Source: Streptomyces sp. NBC_00094 (lineage in GTDB: Bacteria; Actinomycetota; Actinomycetes; Streptomycetales; Streptomycetaceae). Taken from it: DNA of 64,000 nucleotides. Within the stretch, counting starts at the first letter, position 1. Each line of letters begins with the position of its first letter. The translations under genes were made by a program, and so were the position numbers. The notes beneath the pieces were generated by a model that worked only from the letters and a program-made list of their open reading frames with translations, did not search any database and was not told the origin of the DNA. This document shows positions 53,399 through 62,272 of the stretch, one piece after another. The stretch spans positions 1,922,001 through 1,986,000 of the forward strand of contig NZ_JAPEMB010000001.1 in assembly GCF_026343125.1 (NCBI RefSeq), in the 5' to 3' direction.

Positions 53399-55231
53399 AT
53401 GACCACCATCTCCGAGAACCCCACGGCGGCCACGACCCTCAAGTCGACCGAGCCGACCGGCCTCATCGGCTTCGTGCCGGTCCGGGCCGCCCGCGCCCTC
53501 ACCCTGGGCGGTGGCGTCCTCACGGTCGCCAGCTGCTTCCTCTCCTGGACCTGGACGCCCACCTTCCCGGGTGACCTCACGTACTACGGCTCCCCCGCCG
53601 GTCTGCAGCTCCAGGTCCTGGTCCTGGGCCTGCTCACCACCCTCTTCGCCCTCTCCTCGTACGGCGTCAAGGGCACCCGCTGGCTGACCCCGGCCGGCGC
53701 CGACGCGGCCGTCAAGGTCGCCGCGCTCGCCGCCTTCGGCACCGCCTGGTACACCGTCGCCGCGATCAGCATCACGCTCGGCGGCCCGGTCAACCTGGAG
53801 CCCGGCGGCGCGGTCGTCGCGCTCGCCACCCTGATCACCCTCCTCGGCGCCCTCGCCCTCCCCTTCGAGCGGCCGAAGGTGCTGCCCGTGGACCCGGAGG
53901 ACACCGCCTGGGACCAGCTCAAGCACCGGGTCGGCAACGGCTGGACCGCCTTCAAGGGCGCCTTCGCCGCCACGGGCCCCGCCCGCAAGCTGCCCCCGAT
54001 GCACTCCTCGGTCGAGATCCTGATCATCACGGGCATCCTCGCCGTGGCGCTCGGCGTCTTCACCTACGGTGTCGGCACCGAGTACGACGAGCTGTTCCTC
54101 GGCTTCCTGATCACGGCCGGCCTCGGCTTCGCCGCGGTCAACAAGTCGGGCCTCATGCAGCAGGCCACGCAGCTCACCAAGAAGCACCAGAACCTCACCA
54201 TCGCGGGCGCGTTCACCGCGGCGGCGCTGTTCCCCTTCACCCAGACCGACGACCAGTACGCGACGCTCGGCGTCTACATCCTGATCTTCGCGACGGTCGC
54301 CCTGGGCCTGAACATCGTCGTCGGCCTCGCCGGTCTCCTCGACCTCGGTTACGTCGCCTTCCTCGGCGTCGGCGCCTACGCGGCCGCCCTCGTCTCGGGC
54401 GCCCCGACCTCCCCGTTCGGCGTGCACCTCCCCTTCTGGGCCGCCATCCTGGTCGGCGCGGGAGCCTCTCTGGTCTTCGGTGTCCTGATCGGTGCCCCGA
54501 CCCTCCGGCTGCGCGGCGACTACCTCGCCATCGTCACGCTCGGCTTCGGTGAGATCTTCCGCATCGCGGTGATGAACACCGACGGCACCTCCGGTCCCGA
54601 CATCACCAACGGCTCCAACGGCATCGCGTCCATCCCGAACCTGAGCATGTTCGGGTTCGACTTCGGCGCCGAGCACACGATCGCCGGCTTCACCATCGGC
54701 CGCTTCGCGAACTACTTCTTCCTGATGCTGCTGATCATGGCGATCGTCGTGATGGTCTTCCGCCGCAGTGGCGACTCCCGGATCGGCCGCGCCTGGGTCG
54801 CCATCCGCGAGGACGAGACCGCGGCGCTCGCCATGGGCATCAACGGCTTCCGGGTCAAGCTCATCGCCTTCGCGCTCGGCGCCTCGCTCGCCGGCCTCGC
54901 CGGCACCGTGCAGGCTCACGTCACCTACACGGTGACCCCGGAGCAGTACCTCTTCGCCGGTCCGATCCCGCCCAACTCCGCCTTCCTGCTCGCGGCCGTC
55001 GTCCTCGGCGGCATGGGCACCATGAGCGGTCCCCTGGTCGGCGCGTCCCTGCTGTTCCTCATCCCCAACAAGCTCCAGTTCATGGGCGAGTACCAGCTCT
55101 TCGCCTTCGGCGTCGCGCTGATCCTGCTCATGCGCTTCCGCCCGGAGGGCATGATCGCCAACCGGCGCAACCAGCTGGAGTTCCACGAGAACGACGAGAC
55201 GCCCGCCACGCTCGCCAAGGCAGGTGCCTGA
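53399..55231 (+). CDS. livM: Branched-chain amino acid ABC transporter permease LivM with N-terminal extension
   Basis: A 610-aa permease, about 200 residues longer than typical LivM. The extra N-terminal part holds about four additional helices (e.g. LTLGGGVLTVASCFLSWTW, LQVLVLGLLTTLFALSSYG). The classical LivM region starts near residue 280 with GLNIVVGLAGLLDLGYVAFLGVGAYAAAL, followed by LRLRGDYLAIVTLGFGEIFRI and the coupling loop GINGFRVKLIAFALGASLAGLAG. The ATG at 53399 is used; a GTG at 53390 overlapping the livH stop is possible. Confidence 0.92.
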   Translation: MTTISENPTAATTLKSTEPTGLIGFVPVRAARALTLGGGVLTVASCFLSWTWTPTFPGDLTYYGSPAGLQLQVLVLGLLTTLFALSSYGVKGTRWLTPAGADAAVKVAALAAFGTAWYTVAAISITLGGPVNLEPGGAVVALATLITLLGALALPFERPKVLPVDPEDTAWDQLKHRVGNGWTAFKGAFAATGPARKLPPMHSSVEILIITGILAVALGVFTYGVGTEYDELFLGFLITAGLGFAAVNKSGLMQQATQLTKKHQNLTIAGAFTAAALFPFTQTDDQYATLGVYILIFATVALGLNIVVGLAGLLDLGYVAFLGVGAYAAALVSGAPTSPFGVHLPFWAAILVGAGASLVFGVLIGAPTLRLRGDYLAIVTLGFGEIFRIAVMNTDGTSGPDITNGSNGIASIPNLSMFGFDFGAEHTIAGFTIGRFANYFFLMLLIMAIVVMVFRRSGDSRIGRAWVAIREDETAALAMGINGFRVKLIAFALGASLAGLAGTVQAHVTYTVTPEQYLFAGPIPPNSAFLLAAVVLGGMGTMSGPLVGASLLFLIPNKLQFMGEYQLFAFGVALILLMRFRPEGMIANRRNQLEFHENDETPATLAKAGA

Positions 55232-55234
55232 ACC

Positions 55235-56286
<1,052 letters not shown>

Positions 56287-56290
<4 letters not shown>

Positions 56291-57003
56291 CCGCACTGCT
56301 CGAAGTCGAGGACCTGCGCGTCGCCTACGGAAAGATCGAGGCCGTCAAGGGCATCTCCTTCTCCGTCGACGCCGGTGAGGTCGTCACCCTCATCGGTACC
56401 AACGGCGCCGGGAAGACCACCACCCTGCGGACCCTCTCCGGGCTCCTCAAGCCGGTCGGCGGCCAGATCAAGTTCGAGGGCAAGTCCCTCCGCAAGATCC
56501 CCGCGCACAAGATCGTCTCGCTGGGTCTGGCCCACTCCCCCGAGGGCCGGCACATCTTCCCCCGGATGACGATCGAGGAGAACCTCCTCCTCGGCGCCTT
56601 CCTCCGGAAGGACACCGCGGGCATCGCCAAGGACGTCCAGCGCGCCTACGACCTCTTCCCGATCCTGGGCGAGCGTCGCAAGCAGGCGGCCGGCACGCTC
56701 TCCGGCGGTGAGCAGCAGATGCTCGCCATGGGCCGGGCGCTGATGTCCCAGCCGAAGCTGCTCATGCTCGACGAGCCCTCGATGGGCCTCTCGCCGATCA
56801 TGATGCAGAAGATCATGGCGACCATCGCCGAGCTGAAGGCCCAGGGCACCACGATCCTGCTCGTCGAGCAGAACGCCCAGGCCGCGCTCGCCCTGGCGGA
56901 CCACGGTCACGTGATGGAGATCGGCAAGGTCGTGCTCTCGGGCACCGGCCAGAACCTGCTCCACGACGAGTCCGTCCGCAAGGCGTACCTCGGCGAGGAC
57001 TGA
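56287..57003 (+). CDS. livF: Branched-chain amino acid ABC transporter ATPase LivF
   Basis: A 238-aa ABC ATPase of normal LivF length. Walker A GTNGAGKTTT is near residue 38. LAHSPEGRHIFPRMTIEENLLLGAF is a LivF hallmark, then come the signature LSGGEQQMLAMGRALM, Walker B LLMLDEPSMGLSP and the LVEQNAQAALALADHG switch region. It starts inside the livG stop (ATGA), so the two ATPases are translationally coupled and form the heterodimeric motor of the transporter. Confidence 0.96.
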
Positions 57004-57028
57004 TCCACCGGGTCCGTACCCCGTACGG

Positions 57029-57062
57029 AAGGCCCGCCCCACAAAGTCGTGGGGCGGGCCTT
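57029..57062. terminator. Terminator of the liv operon (bidirectional)
   Basis: AAGGCCCGCCCCAC (57029-57042) and its exact complement (57049-57062) around AAAGTC, followed by TTC. It also serves the convergent response-regulator gene. Confidence 0.88.
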
Positions 57063-57107
57063 CTTCCGTCTGTACCGGCTTCCGTCTGTACGGGCTTCCG
57101 TCTGTAC
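57063..57107. repeat. Three CTTCCGTCTGTAC direct repeats
   Basis: Identical 13-base units start at 57063, 57079 and 57095, a 16-base period, immediately after the terminator stem. Confidence 0.75.
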
Positions 57108-57142
57108 GCGGGCCGTAGGGACGTACGGGTGTGCGTGCGGGC

Positions 57143-57799
57143 CTACTGCTCGCCCTTGGCCGCCTTCTTCTCCTCGGCGTCCTCGATGACCGCCTCGGCG
57201 ACCTGCTGCATCGACATGCGCCGGTCCATGGAGGTCTTCTGGATCCAGCGGAAGGCGGCCGGCTCCGTCAGCCCGTACTGGGTCTGCAGGATCGACTTGG
57301 CGCGGTCCACCAGCTTGCGGGTCTCCAGGCGGAGGGAGAGGTCGGCGACCTCCTTCTCCAGGGCGCGGAGCTCGGCGAATCGGGAGACGGCCATCTCGAT
57401 GGCCGGCACCACGTCGCTCTTGCTGAACGGCTTGACCAGGTACGCCATGGCACCGGCGTCCCGGGCCCGCTCGACGAGGTCGCGCTGCGAGAAGGCGGTC
57501 AGCATCAGGACCGGGGCGATGGACTCGCCCGCGATCTTCTCGGCGGCCGAGATGCCGTCGAGGACGGGCATCTTCACGTCGAGGATGACGAGGTCGGGGC
57601 GGTGCTCGCGGGCGAGCTCGACGGCCGTGGCGCCGTCGCCGGCCTCGCCGACGACCGTGTAGCCCTCTTCCTCCAGCATCTCTTTGAGGTCGAGGCGGAT
57701 GAGCGCCTCGTCCTCTGCGATGACGACGCGGGTCGTCAGCGGCGGGACGTGCGACGGCTCTGCGTCGTCGGCGGGCTGGGGCGACTCGGGGGCGGTCAC
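57143..57799 (-). CDS. pdtaR: ANTAR-domain response regulator (PdtaR-like)
   Basis: A 218-aa two-domain protein. The receiver (residues about 25-140) has acidic pocket EDEALIRL, phospho-acceptor Asp in VILDVKMPVLDG, the switch Thr in MLTAFSQ and Lys in YLVKPFSKSD. The C-terminal ANTAR domain (about 155-212) has RKLVDRAKSILQTQYGLTEPAAFRWIQ and MDRRMSMQQVAEAVI. ANTAR proteins bind dual-hexaloop RNA antiterminators once phosphorylated. The GTG at 57799 has GAGGAG five bases upstream and gives the usual length. The cognate kinase is not in the window. It converges on the liv operon. Confidence 0.93.
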   Translation of the reverse strand: MTAPESPQPADDAEPSHVPPLTTRVVIAEDEALIRLDLKEMLEEEGYTVVGEAGDGATAVELAREHRPDLVILDVKMPVLDGISAAEKIAGESIAPVLMLTAFSQRDLVERARDAGAMAYLVKPFSKSDVVPAIEMAVSRFAELRALEKEVADLSLRLETRKLVDRAKSILQTQYGLTEPAAFRWIQKTSMDRRMSMQQVAEAVIEDAEEKKAAKGEQ

Positions 57800-57868
57800 G
57801 CGGGCTCCTCGTTCGATGGCCTCGTTCCGGAGGCGGATACAGCTCCCCATGAGCCTACCCACCTCCTG

Positions 57869-57874
57869 TAAGGT
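57869..57874 (+). promoter_or_regulatory. Possible -10 of the tRNA gene
   Basis: TAAGGT, preceded by TG (extended -10), ends 41 bases before the tRNA 5' end. No clear -35 is seen. Confidence 0.3.
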
Positions 57875-57915
57875 AGGGGCACGGCGGGTGATCACCGACC
57901 TTCGTTTCGAAGGAT

Positions 57916-57988
57916 GCCCCGGTAGCCCAGCGGAAGAGGCAGTGGTCTCAAACACCATACAGCGTGGGTTCGAATCCCACCCGGGGCA
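57916..57988 (+). tRNA. tRNA with anticodon CAA (Leu by anticodon) and short variable loop
   Basis: 73 bases fold as a complete cloverleaf: acceptor GCCCCGG/CCGGGGC, D arm GCC...GGC with GG in the loop, anticodon stem GTGGT/ACCAT with loop CTCAAAC (anticodon CAA at 57949-57951), variable loop ACAGC, T stem GTGGG/CCCAC with TTCGAAT, discriminator A. CCA is not encoded. CAA reads the Leu codon UUG. But bacterial tRNA-Leu has a long variable arm of over ten bases, and this has five, so the amino acid is not certain. It lies between pdtaR and pyk on the opposite strand. Confidence 0.88.
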
Positions 57989-58042
57989 CTTTACCTTTGA
58001 TTCCAAGGTTCGAGACGGACGCTGTCCGCTCCGCCGGACGGC

Positions 58043-59470
58043 CTACGTCAGCGGCTCACCGATGTGATGGACCCGCACCAGGTTCGTCGAGCCGGCGACA
58101 CCCGGCGGGGAACCGGCCGTGATCACCACGATGTCGCCCGGCCGACAGCGACCGATCCGCAGCAGCTCCTCGTCCACCTGGGCCACCATCGCGTCCGTCG
58201 AGTCGACGTGCGGGCCGAGGAAGGTCTCGACGCCCCAGGTCAGGTTGAGCTGCGAGCGCGTCGCCGGGTCCGGCGTGAAGGCCAGCAGCGGGATCGGCGA
58301 GCGGTAGCGGGAGAGACGCTTGACCGTGTCGCCGGACTGCGTGAAGGCGACCAGGAACTTGGCCCCGAGGAAGTCGCCCATCTCGGCGGCGGCACGGGCG
58401 ACGGCGCCGCCCTGGGTGCGGGGCTTGTTGCGCTCGGTCAGCGGGGGCAGCCCCTTGGCGAGGACGTCCTCCTCCGCGGCCTCGACGATCCGGCTCATGG
58501 TGCGGACCGTCTCGACCGGGTAGCGGCCGACGCTGGTCTCGCCGGAGAGCATGACGGCGTCGGTGCCGTCGATGACGGCGTTGGCGACGTCGGAGGCCTC
58601 GGCACGGGTGGGCCGGGAGCTGTCGATCATCGAGTCGAGCATCTGGGTGGCGACGATGACCGGCTTGGCGTTCCGCTTGGCCAGCTTGACCGCCCGCTTC
58701 TGGACGATCGGCACCTGCTCCAGGGGCATCTCGACGCCCAGGTCACCGCGGGCCACCATGATGCCGTCGAAGGCGGCGACGATCTCCTCGATGTTCTCGA
58801 CGGCCTGCGGCTTCTCGATCTTGGCGATGACGGGCAGCCGGCGGCCCTCCTCGTCCATGATCCGGTGGACGTCCTCGATGTCCCGGGCACTGCGGACGAA
58901 GGAGAGGGCGATGACGTCGGCGCCGATGCGCAGGGCCCAGCGGAGGTCCTCGATGTCCTTCTCGGACAGGGCGGGTACGGAGACGGCGACACCCGGCAGG
59001 TTGAGGCCCTTGTGGTCGGAGACCATGCCGCCCTCGACGACCCGGGTGCGGACGCGGGGGCCGTCGACGGAGGTGACCTCCAGGGTGACGCGGCCGTCGT
59101 CGACGAGGATGCGCTCGCCGGCGGTCACGTCCTCGGCGAGGCCGGAGTAGGTCGTCCCGCAGCAGTGACGGTCGCCCTCCATCGCCTCGACGGTGATGGT
59201 GAACTCGTCACCGCGTTCAAGGAGTACGGGACCTTCACGGAAGCGGCCGAGACGAATCTTCGGGCCTTGAAGGTCGGCGAGGACCCCGATGCTGCGGCCG
59301 GTCTCGTCGGAGGCTTTGCGTACGCGCTCGTAGCGCTCCTCGTGCTCGAGATACGTACCGTGGCTGAGATTGAGGCGGGCCACGTCCATTCCGGCCTCGA
59401 CCAACGCCTTGATCTGGTCGTATGTTTCGGTGGCGGGCCCAAGGGTACAAACGATTTTCGCTCGGCGCAT
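58043..59470 (-). CDS. pyk: Pyruvate kinase
   Basis: A 475-aa pyruvate kinase (PEP + ADP to pyruvate + ATP). It has the opening MRRAKIVCTLGPATETYDQIKALVEAGMDVARLNLSHG and DLQGPKIRLG. The active-site signature is VIAKIEKPQAVENIEEIV, followed by IMVARGDLGVEMPLEQVP, ATQMLDSMI and RAEASDVANAVIDGTDA. The regulatory C-terminal domain is complete. ATG at 59470 has no Shine-Dalgarno and lies six bases past TAGGCT, so the transcript is probably leaderless. Confidence 0.98.
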   Translation of the reverse strand: MRRAKIVCTLGPATETYDQIKALVEAGMDVARLNLSHGTYLEHEERYERVRKASDETGRSIGVLADLQGPKIRLGRFREGPVLLERGDEFTITVEAMEGDRHCCGTTYSGLAEDVTAGERILVDDGRVTLEVTSVDGPRVRTRVVEGGMVSDHKGLNLPGVAVSVPALSEKDIEDLRWALRIGADVIALSFVRSARDIEDVHRIMDEEGRRLPVIAKIEKPQAVENIEEIVAAFDGIMVARGDLGVEMPLEQVPIVQKRAVKLAKRNAKPVIVATQMLDSMIDSSRPTRAEASDVANAVIDGTDAVMLSGETSVGRYPVETVRTMSRIVEAAEEDVLAKGLPPLTERNKPRTQGGAVARAAAEMGDFLGAKFLVAFTQSGDTVKRLSRYRSPIPLLAFTPDPATRSQLNLTWGVETFLGPHVDSTDAMVAQVDEELLRIGRCRPGDIVVITAGSPPGVAGSTNLVRVHHIGEPLT

Positions 59471-59476
59471 GGGTCG

Positions 59477-59482
59477 AGCCTA
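59477..59482 (-). promoter_or_regulatory. Probable -10 of pyk, leaderless layout
   Basis: TAGGCT on the minus strand, six bases before the ATG. The -35 region is not obvious. Confidence 0.45.
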
Positions 59483-59523
59483 GGGCTTACCCACGAGTAG
59501 GAAATTGGTGGGGCATGACTACT

Positions 59524-59550
59524 CAACAACCTTTCCGTGAAAGGTTGTTG
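59524..59550. promoter_or_regulatory. Perfect 12-bp inverted repeat between SIMPL gene and pyk
   Basis: CAACAACCTTTC (59524-59535) and its exact complement (59539-59550) around CGT, in an unusually AT-rich patch for this genome. It could be the SIMPL terminator (it lies 67 bases past that stop on the minus strand) or an operator about 55 bases upstream of pyk. There is no T tract. Confidence 0.55.
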
Positions 59551-59616
59551 ACAAGTCTTGAATCTGTGCACCGGGGTGCTCCGATGAGCGAATTTCGCGC
59601 CCTCGCGCCCCCTGTC

Positions 59617-60300
59617 TCAGAGTGCGGGCGGCACCATCGTGAAGCGCGCCACGACCTCCGCCGTGACCGTCTGCCGCTGCGGTTCGAGATCCAGCGCGGG
59701 CGCCTCGCCGGCCCGCTCCGTCGCGAAGGCCGCCGGCGCCGCGGCGAAGACCGGGGGCATCGACGAGCCCGGGCCCGCGAGCCCGGCGTCCGAGAGTTCG
59801 AGGAGTGAGGCGAGCGAGGTGCCAAGCGCCTCCGCGTAGGCGCGCGCCCGCTGGACCGCCTCCGCCACCGCGAGCCGCCGTGCCTCCGCATACGCCGGGG
59901 AGTCCGGCCGCAGCTCCCACCACGGGCCGTCGACACCCGTCATCTCCAGGTCGGCGAGCCGGGTCACCAGCTCCCCCAGCACCGTGAAGTCGCTCAGCTC
60001 GGCCGTCGTCCGCACCCGGCCCACGAAGGCGTGGACGCGCTCACCGCGACCGCGCCTGCCGAGCTCCGGGGAGATCGAGAACCTGCCGGTCTCCAGCTTC
60101 TCGACCACCTCCCCCTGCGCCTTGACGAGGTCGAGCACCCGCGCGTTCCGCCGGGTCAGCTCCGTGAGCGTCGCCGAGCGGTCCGTACCGCGCGCGGTGA
60201 CGGTCACCCAGATCCGGGCGAACTCGGGGTCGACCTCGAGCCGCCCCTCGCCACGCACCGTCACCTGCGGGGCCCCGGGGGTCGCGTGTTCCTGCGTCAC
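59617..60300 (-). CDS. SIMPL (DUF541) domain protein
   Basis: A 227-aa protein. The SIMPL/DUF541 pattern VTVRGEGRLEVDPEFARIWVTVTARG, VVEKLETGRFSISPEL and FVGRVRTTAELSDFTVLGELV is followed by the helix AVAEAVQRARAYAEALGTSLASLLEL. Relatives are often exported; here no signal peptide is seen, so it is probably cytoplasmic. GTG at 60300 follows GGAGGAG by seven bases. Function unknown. It lies upstream of pyk on the same strand. Confidence 0.88.
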   Translation of the reverse strand: MTQEHATPGAPQVTVRGEGRLEVDPEFARIWVTVTARGTDRSATLTELTRRNARVLDLVKAQGEVVEKLETGRFSISPELGRRGRGERVHAFVGRVRTTAELSDFTVLGELVTRLADLEMTGVDGPWWELRPDSPAYAEARRLAVAEAVQRARAYAEALGTSLASLLELSDAGLAGPGSSMPPVFAAAPAAFATERAGEAPALDLEPQRQTVTAEVVARFTMVPPAL

Positions 60301-60471
60301 GTCCTGACTCCTCCATGTTCGGTAACGATCGTCCACCGAACACTTTCCCACTCCGTAACCCGAAAGGTCTGTTGCCGACGTGGCTCCTGAGCCAGAATCT
60401 ACGCGCGTTGTGTGCGTATCGAGTGCCTGATCGTGCGCCGGAGACAACGCCACCGAACCAAGGAGAACCAC

Positions 60472-62268
60472 ATGCCGTTGAACCGCCGGACGTTCCTGGA
60501 GAGCTCCGTGGCCGTCGGGGCCGGAGCCGCCCTCACCGCGGGGATCGCCGCCCCCGCCGAGGCCCACGGACACCATCCCAAGCCGGCGAAGCGGTACGCG
60601 TTCACCGTGATGGGGACGACCGACCTGCACGGCAACGTCTTCAACTGGGACTACTTCACGGACAAGGAGTTCGACGACAAGGCGCACAACGACATCGGCC
60701 TCGCCAAGATCTCCACCCTCGTCGACCAGGTCCGCGCGGCCAAGGGCCGCCGCAACACCCTCCTCATCGACGCCGGCGACACCATCCAGGGCACCCAGCT
60801 GTCCTACTACTACGCCAAGGTCGACCCGATCACCCAGGCCGGCGGCCCGGTCCACCCGATGGCCCAGGCCATGAACGCCATCGGCTACGACGCCGCCGCG
60901 CTCGGCAACCACGAGTTCAACTACGGCATCCCGGTGCTCCGGAAGTTCGAGGAGCAGTGCGACTTCCCGCTGCTCGGCGCCAACGCGCTCGACGCGAAGA
61001 CCCTGCTCCCGGCCTTCCCCCCGTACAGCATGCATCGGCTGCGCACCCCGCACGGCAGGGACGTCAAGGTCGCGATACTCGGCCTGACCAACCCCGGCAT
61101 CGCCATCTGGGACAAGGCGAACGTCACGGGCAGGATGGTCTTCCCCGGTCTGGAGGAGCAGGCCGCGAAGTGGGTGCCGAAGCTGCGCTCCATGGGCGCC
61201 GACGTCGTGATCGTCTCCGCGCACTCCGGCTCCAGCGGCACGTCCTCGTACGGTGACCAGCTCCCCCACATCGAGAACGCGGCCGGGCTCGTCGCCGAGC
61301 AGGTCCCGGGCATCGACGCGATCCTCGTCGGCCACGCGCACACCGAGATCCCCGAGTACCGGGTGAAGAACAAGGAGACCGGCAAGGACGTCGTCCTGTC
61401 CGAGCCGCTCAAGTGGGGCCAGCGCCTCACCCTCTTCGACTTCGACCTGGTGTGGGAGAAGGGCCGCTGGGTCGTCGAGAAGGTCGGCGCGCAGGTCCTC
61501 AACTCCAACGTGGTGGCGGAGGACCCGAAGATCACCGGGCTGCTCGCGGACGAGCACGAGAAGGTCGTCGCGTACGTCAACCAGGTCATCGGCACCTCCA
61601 CGGCGGCCATGACCACGGCCGACGCGCCGTGGAAGGACGAGCCGATCATCGACCTGATCAACGTGGTCCAGGCGGAGACGGTGAAGGCGGCCCTCGCGGG
61701 CGGCGCGCACGCGGCCCTGCCGGTGCTCTCGCAGGCCTCCTGCTTCTCGCGCACGGCCCGGATCCCGGCCGGCCAGGTCACCATCAAGGACGCCGCCGGC
61801 CTGTACCCCTTCGAGAACACCCTGGAGGCCCGGCTGATGACGGGCGCCCAGCTGAAGGCGTACCTGGAGTACTCGGCGAAGTACTACGTCCAGACCGCGG
61901 CGGGGGCGCCGGTCGACACCGCGCTGCTGACCAACGCGGGCGGGACGCCGGACTACAACTACGACGCCGTGTCGGGTCTGACGTACGAGATCGACATCGC
62001 GAAGCCGGCCGGCTCTCGGATCGTGAACCTGTCCTTCGAGGGCAGGCCGCTCGACCCGGCCGCGACGTTCGTCCTCGCGGTCAACAACTACCGGGCGAGC
62101 GGCGGCGGCGCGTTCCCGCACATCGCCGACGCCCCGCAGCTGTGGGCCAACTCGGACGAGATCCGCAACACCATCATCCAGTGGGTGAAGGCGAAGGGGA
62201 CGGTCGACCCGGGTCTGTTCGCTTCGGTGGACTGGAAGCTGACCCGGGACGGCGTGCCGGTCTTCTGA
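60472..62268 (+). CDS. Tat-exported 5'-nucleotidase / bifunctional metallophosphatase (UshA-like)
   Basis: A 598-aa exported enzyme. The Tat-type signal NRRTFLESSVAVGAGAALTAGIAAPAEA precedes a calcineurin-like phosphatase (residues about 40-350) with GTTDLHGN, IDAGDTIQGT, LGNHEFNYG, VSAHSG and VGHAHTEI. A 5'-nucleotidase C-terminal domain (about 385-560) follows, with FENTLEARLMTGAQLKAYLEYSA and NYRASGGGAFPHI. It should release phosphate and nucleoside from extracellular nucleotides. ATG at 60472 follows AAGGAGA. Phosphate control would be expected, but I cannot recognise a clear PHO box. Confidence 0.93.
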   Translation: MPLNRRTFLESSVAVGAGAALTAGIAAPAEAHGHHPKPAKRYAFTVMGTTDLHGNVFNWDYFTDKEFDDKAHNDIGLAKISTLVDQVRAAKGRRNTLLIDAGDTIQGTQLSYYYAKVDPITQAGGPVHPMAQAMNAIGYDAAALGNHEFNYGIPVLRKFEEQCDFPLLGANALDAKTLLPAFPPYSMHRLRTPHGRDVKVAILGLTNPGIAIWDKANVTGRMVFPGLEEQAAKWVPKLRSMGADVVIVSAHSGSSGTSSYGDQLPHIENAAGLVAEQVPGIDAILVGHAHTEIPEYRVKNKETGKDVVLSEPLKWGQRLTLFDFDLVWEKGRWVVEKVGAQVLNSNVVAEDPKITGLLADEHEKVVAYVNQVIGTSTAAMTTADAPWKDEPIIDLINVVQAETVKAALAGGAHAALPVLSQASCFSRTARIPAGQVTIKDAAGLYPFENTLEARLMTGAQLKAYLEYSAKYYVQTAAGAPVDTALLTNAGGTPDYNYDAVSGLTYEIDIAKPAGSRIVNLSFEGRPLDPAATFVLAVNNYRASGGGAFPHIADAPQLWANSDEIRNTIIQWVKAKGTVDPGLFASVDWKLTRDGVPVF

Positions 62269-62272
62269 TCCG

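Noticed and set aside
59422..59808. Small plus-strand ORF starting MTTQQPFRERLL near the palindrome
   Set aside because: It is antisense to the SIMPL and pyk ends and its sequence mirrors the inverted repeat; weak ribosome site only.
60301..60471. PHO box upstream of the 5'-nucleotidase gene
   Set aside because: No convincing 11-base direct repeats of GTTCACC could be read.
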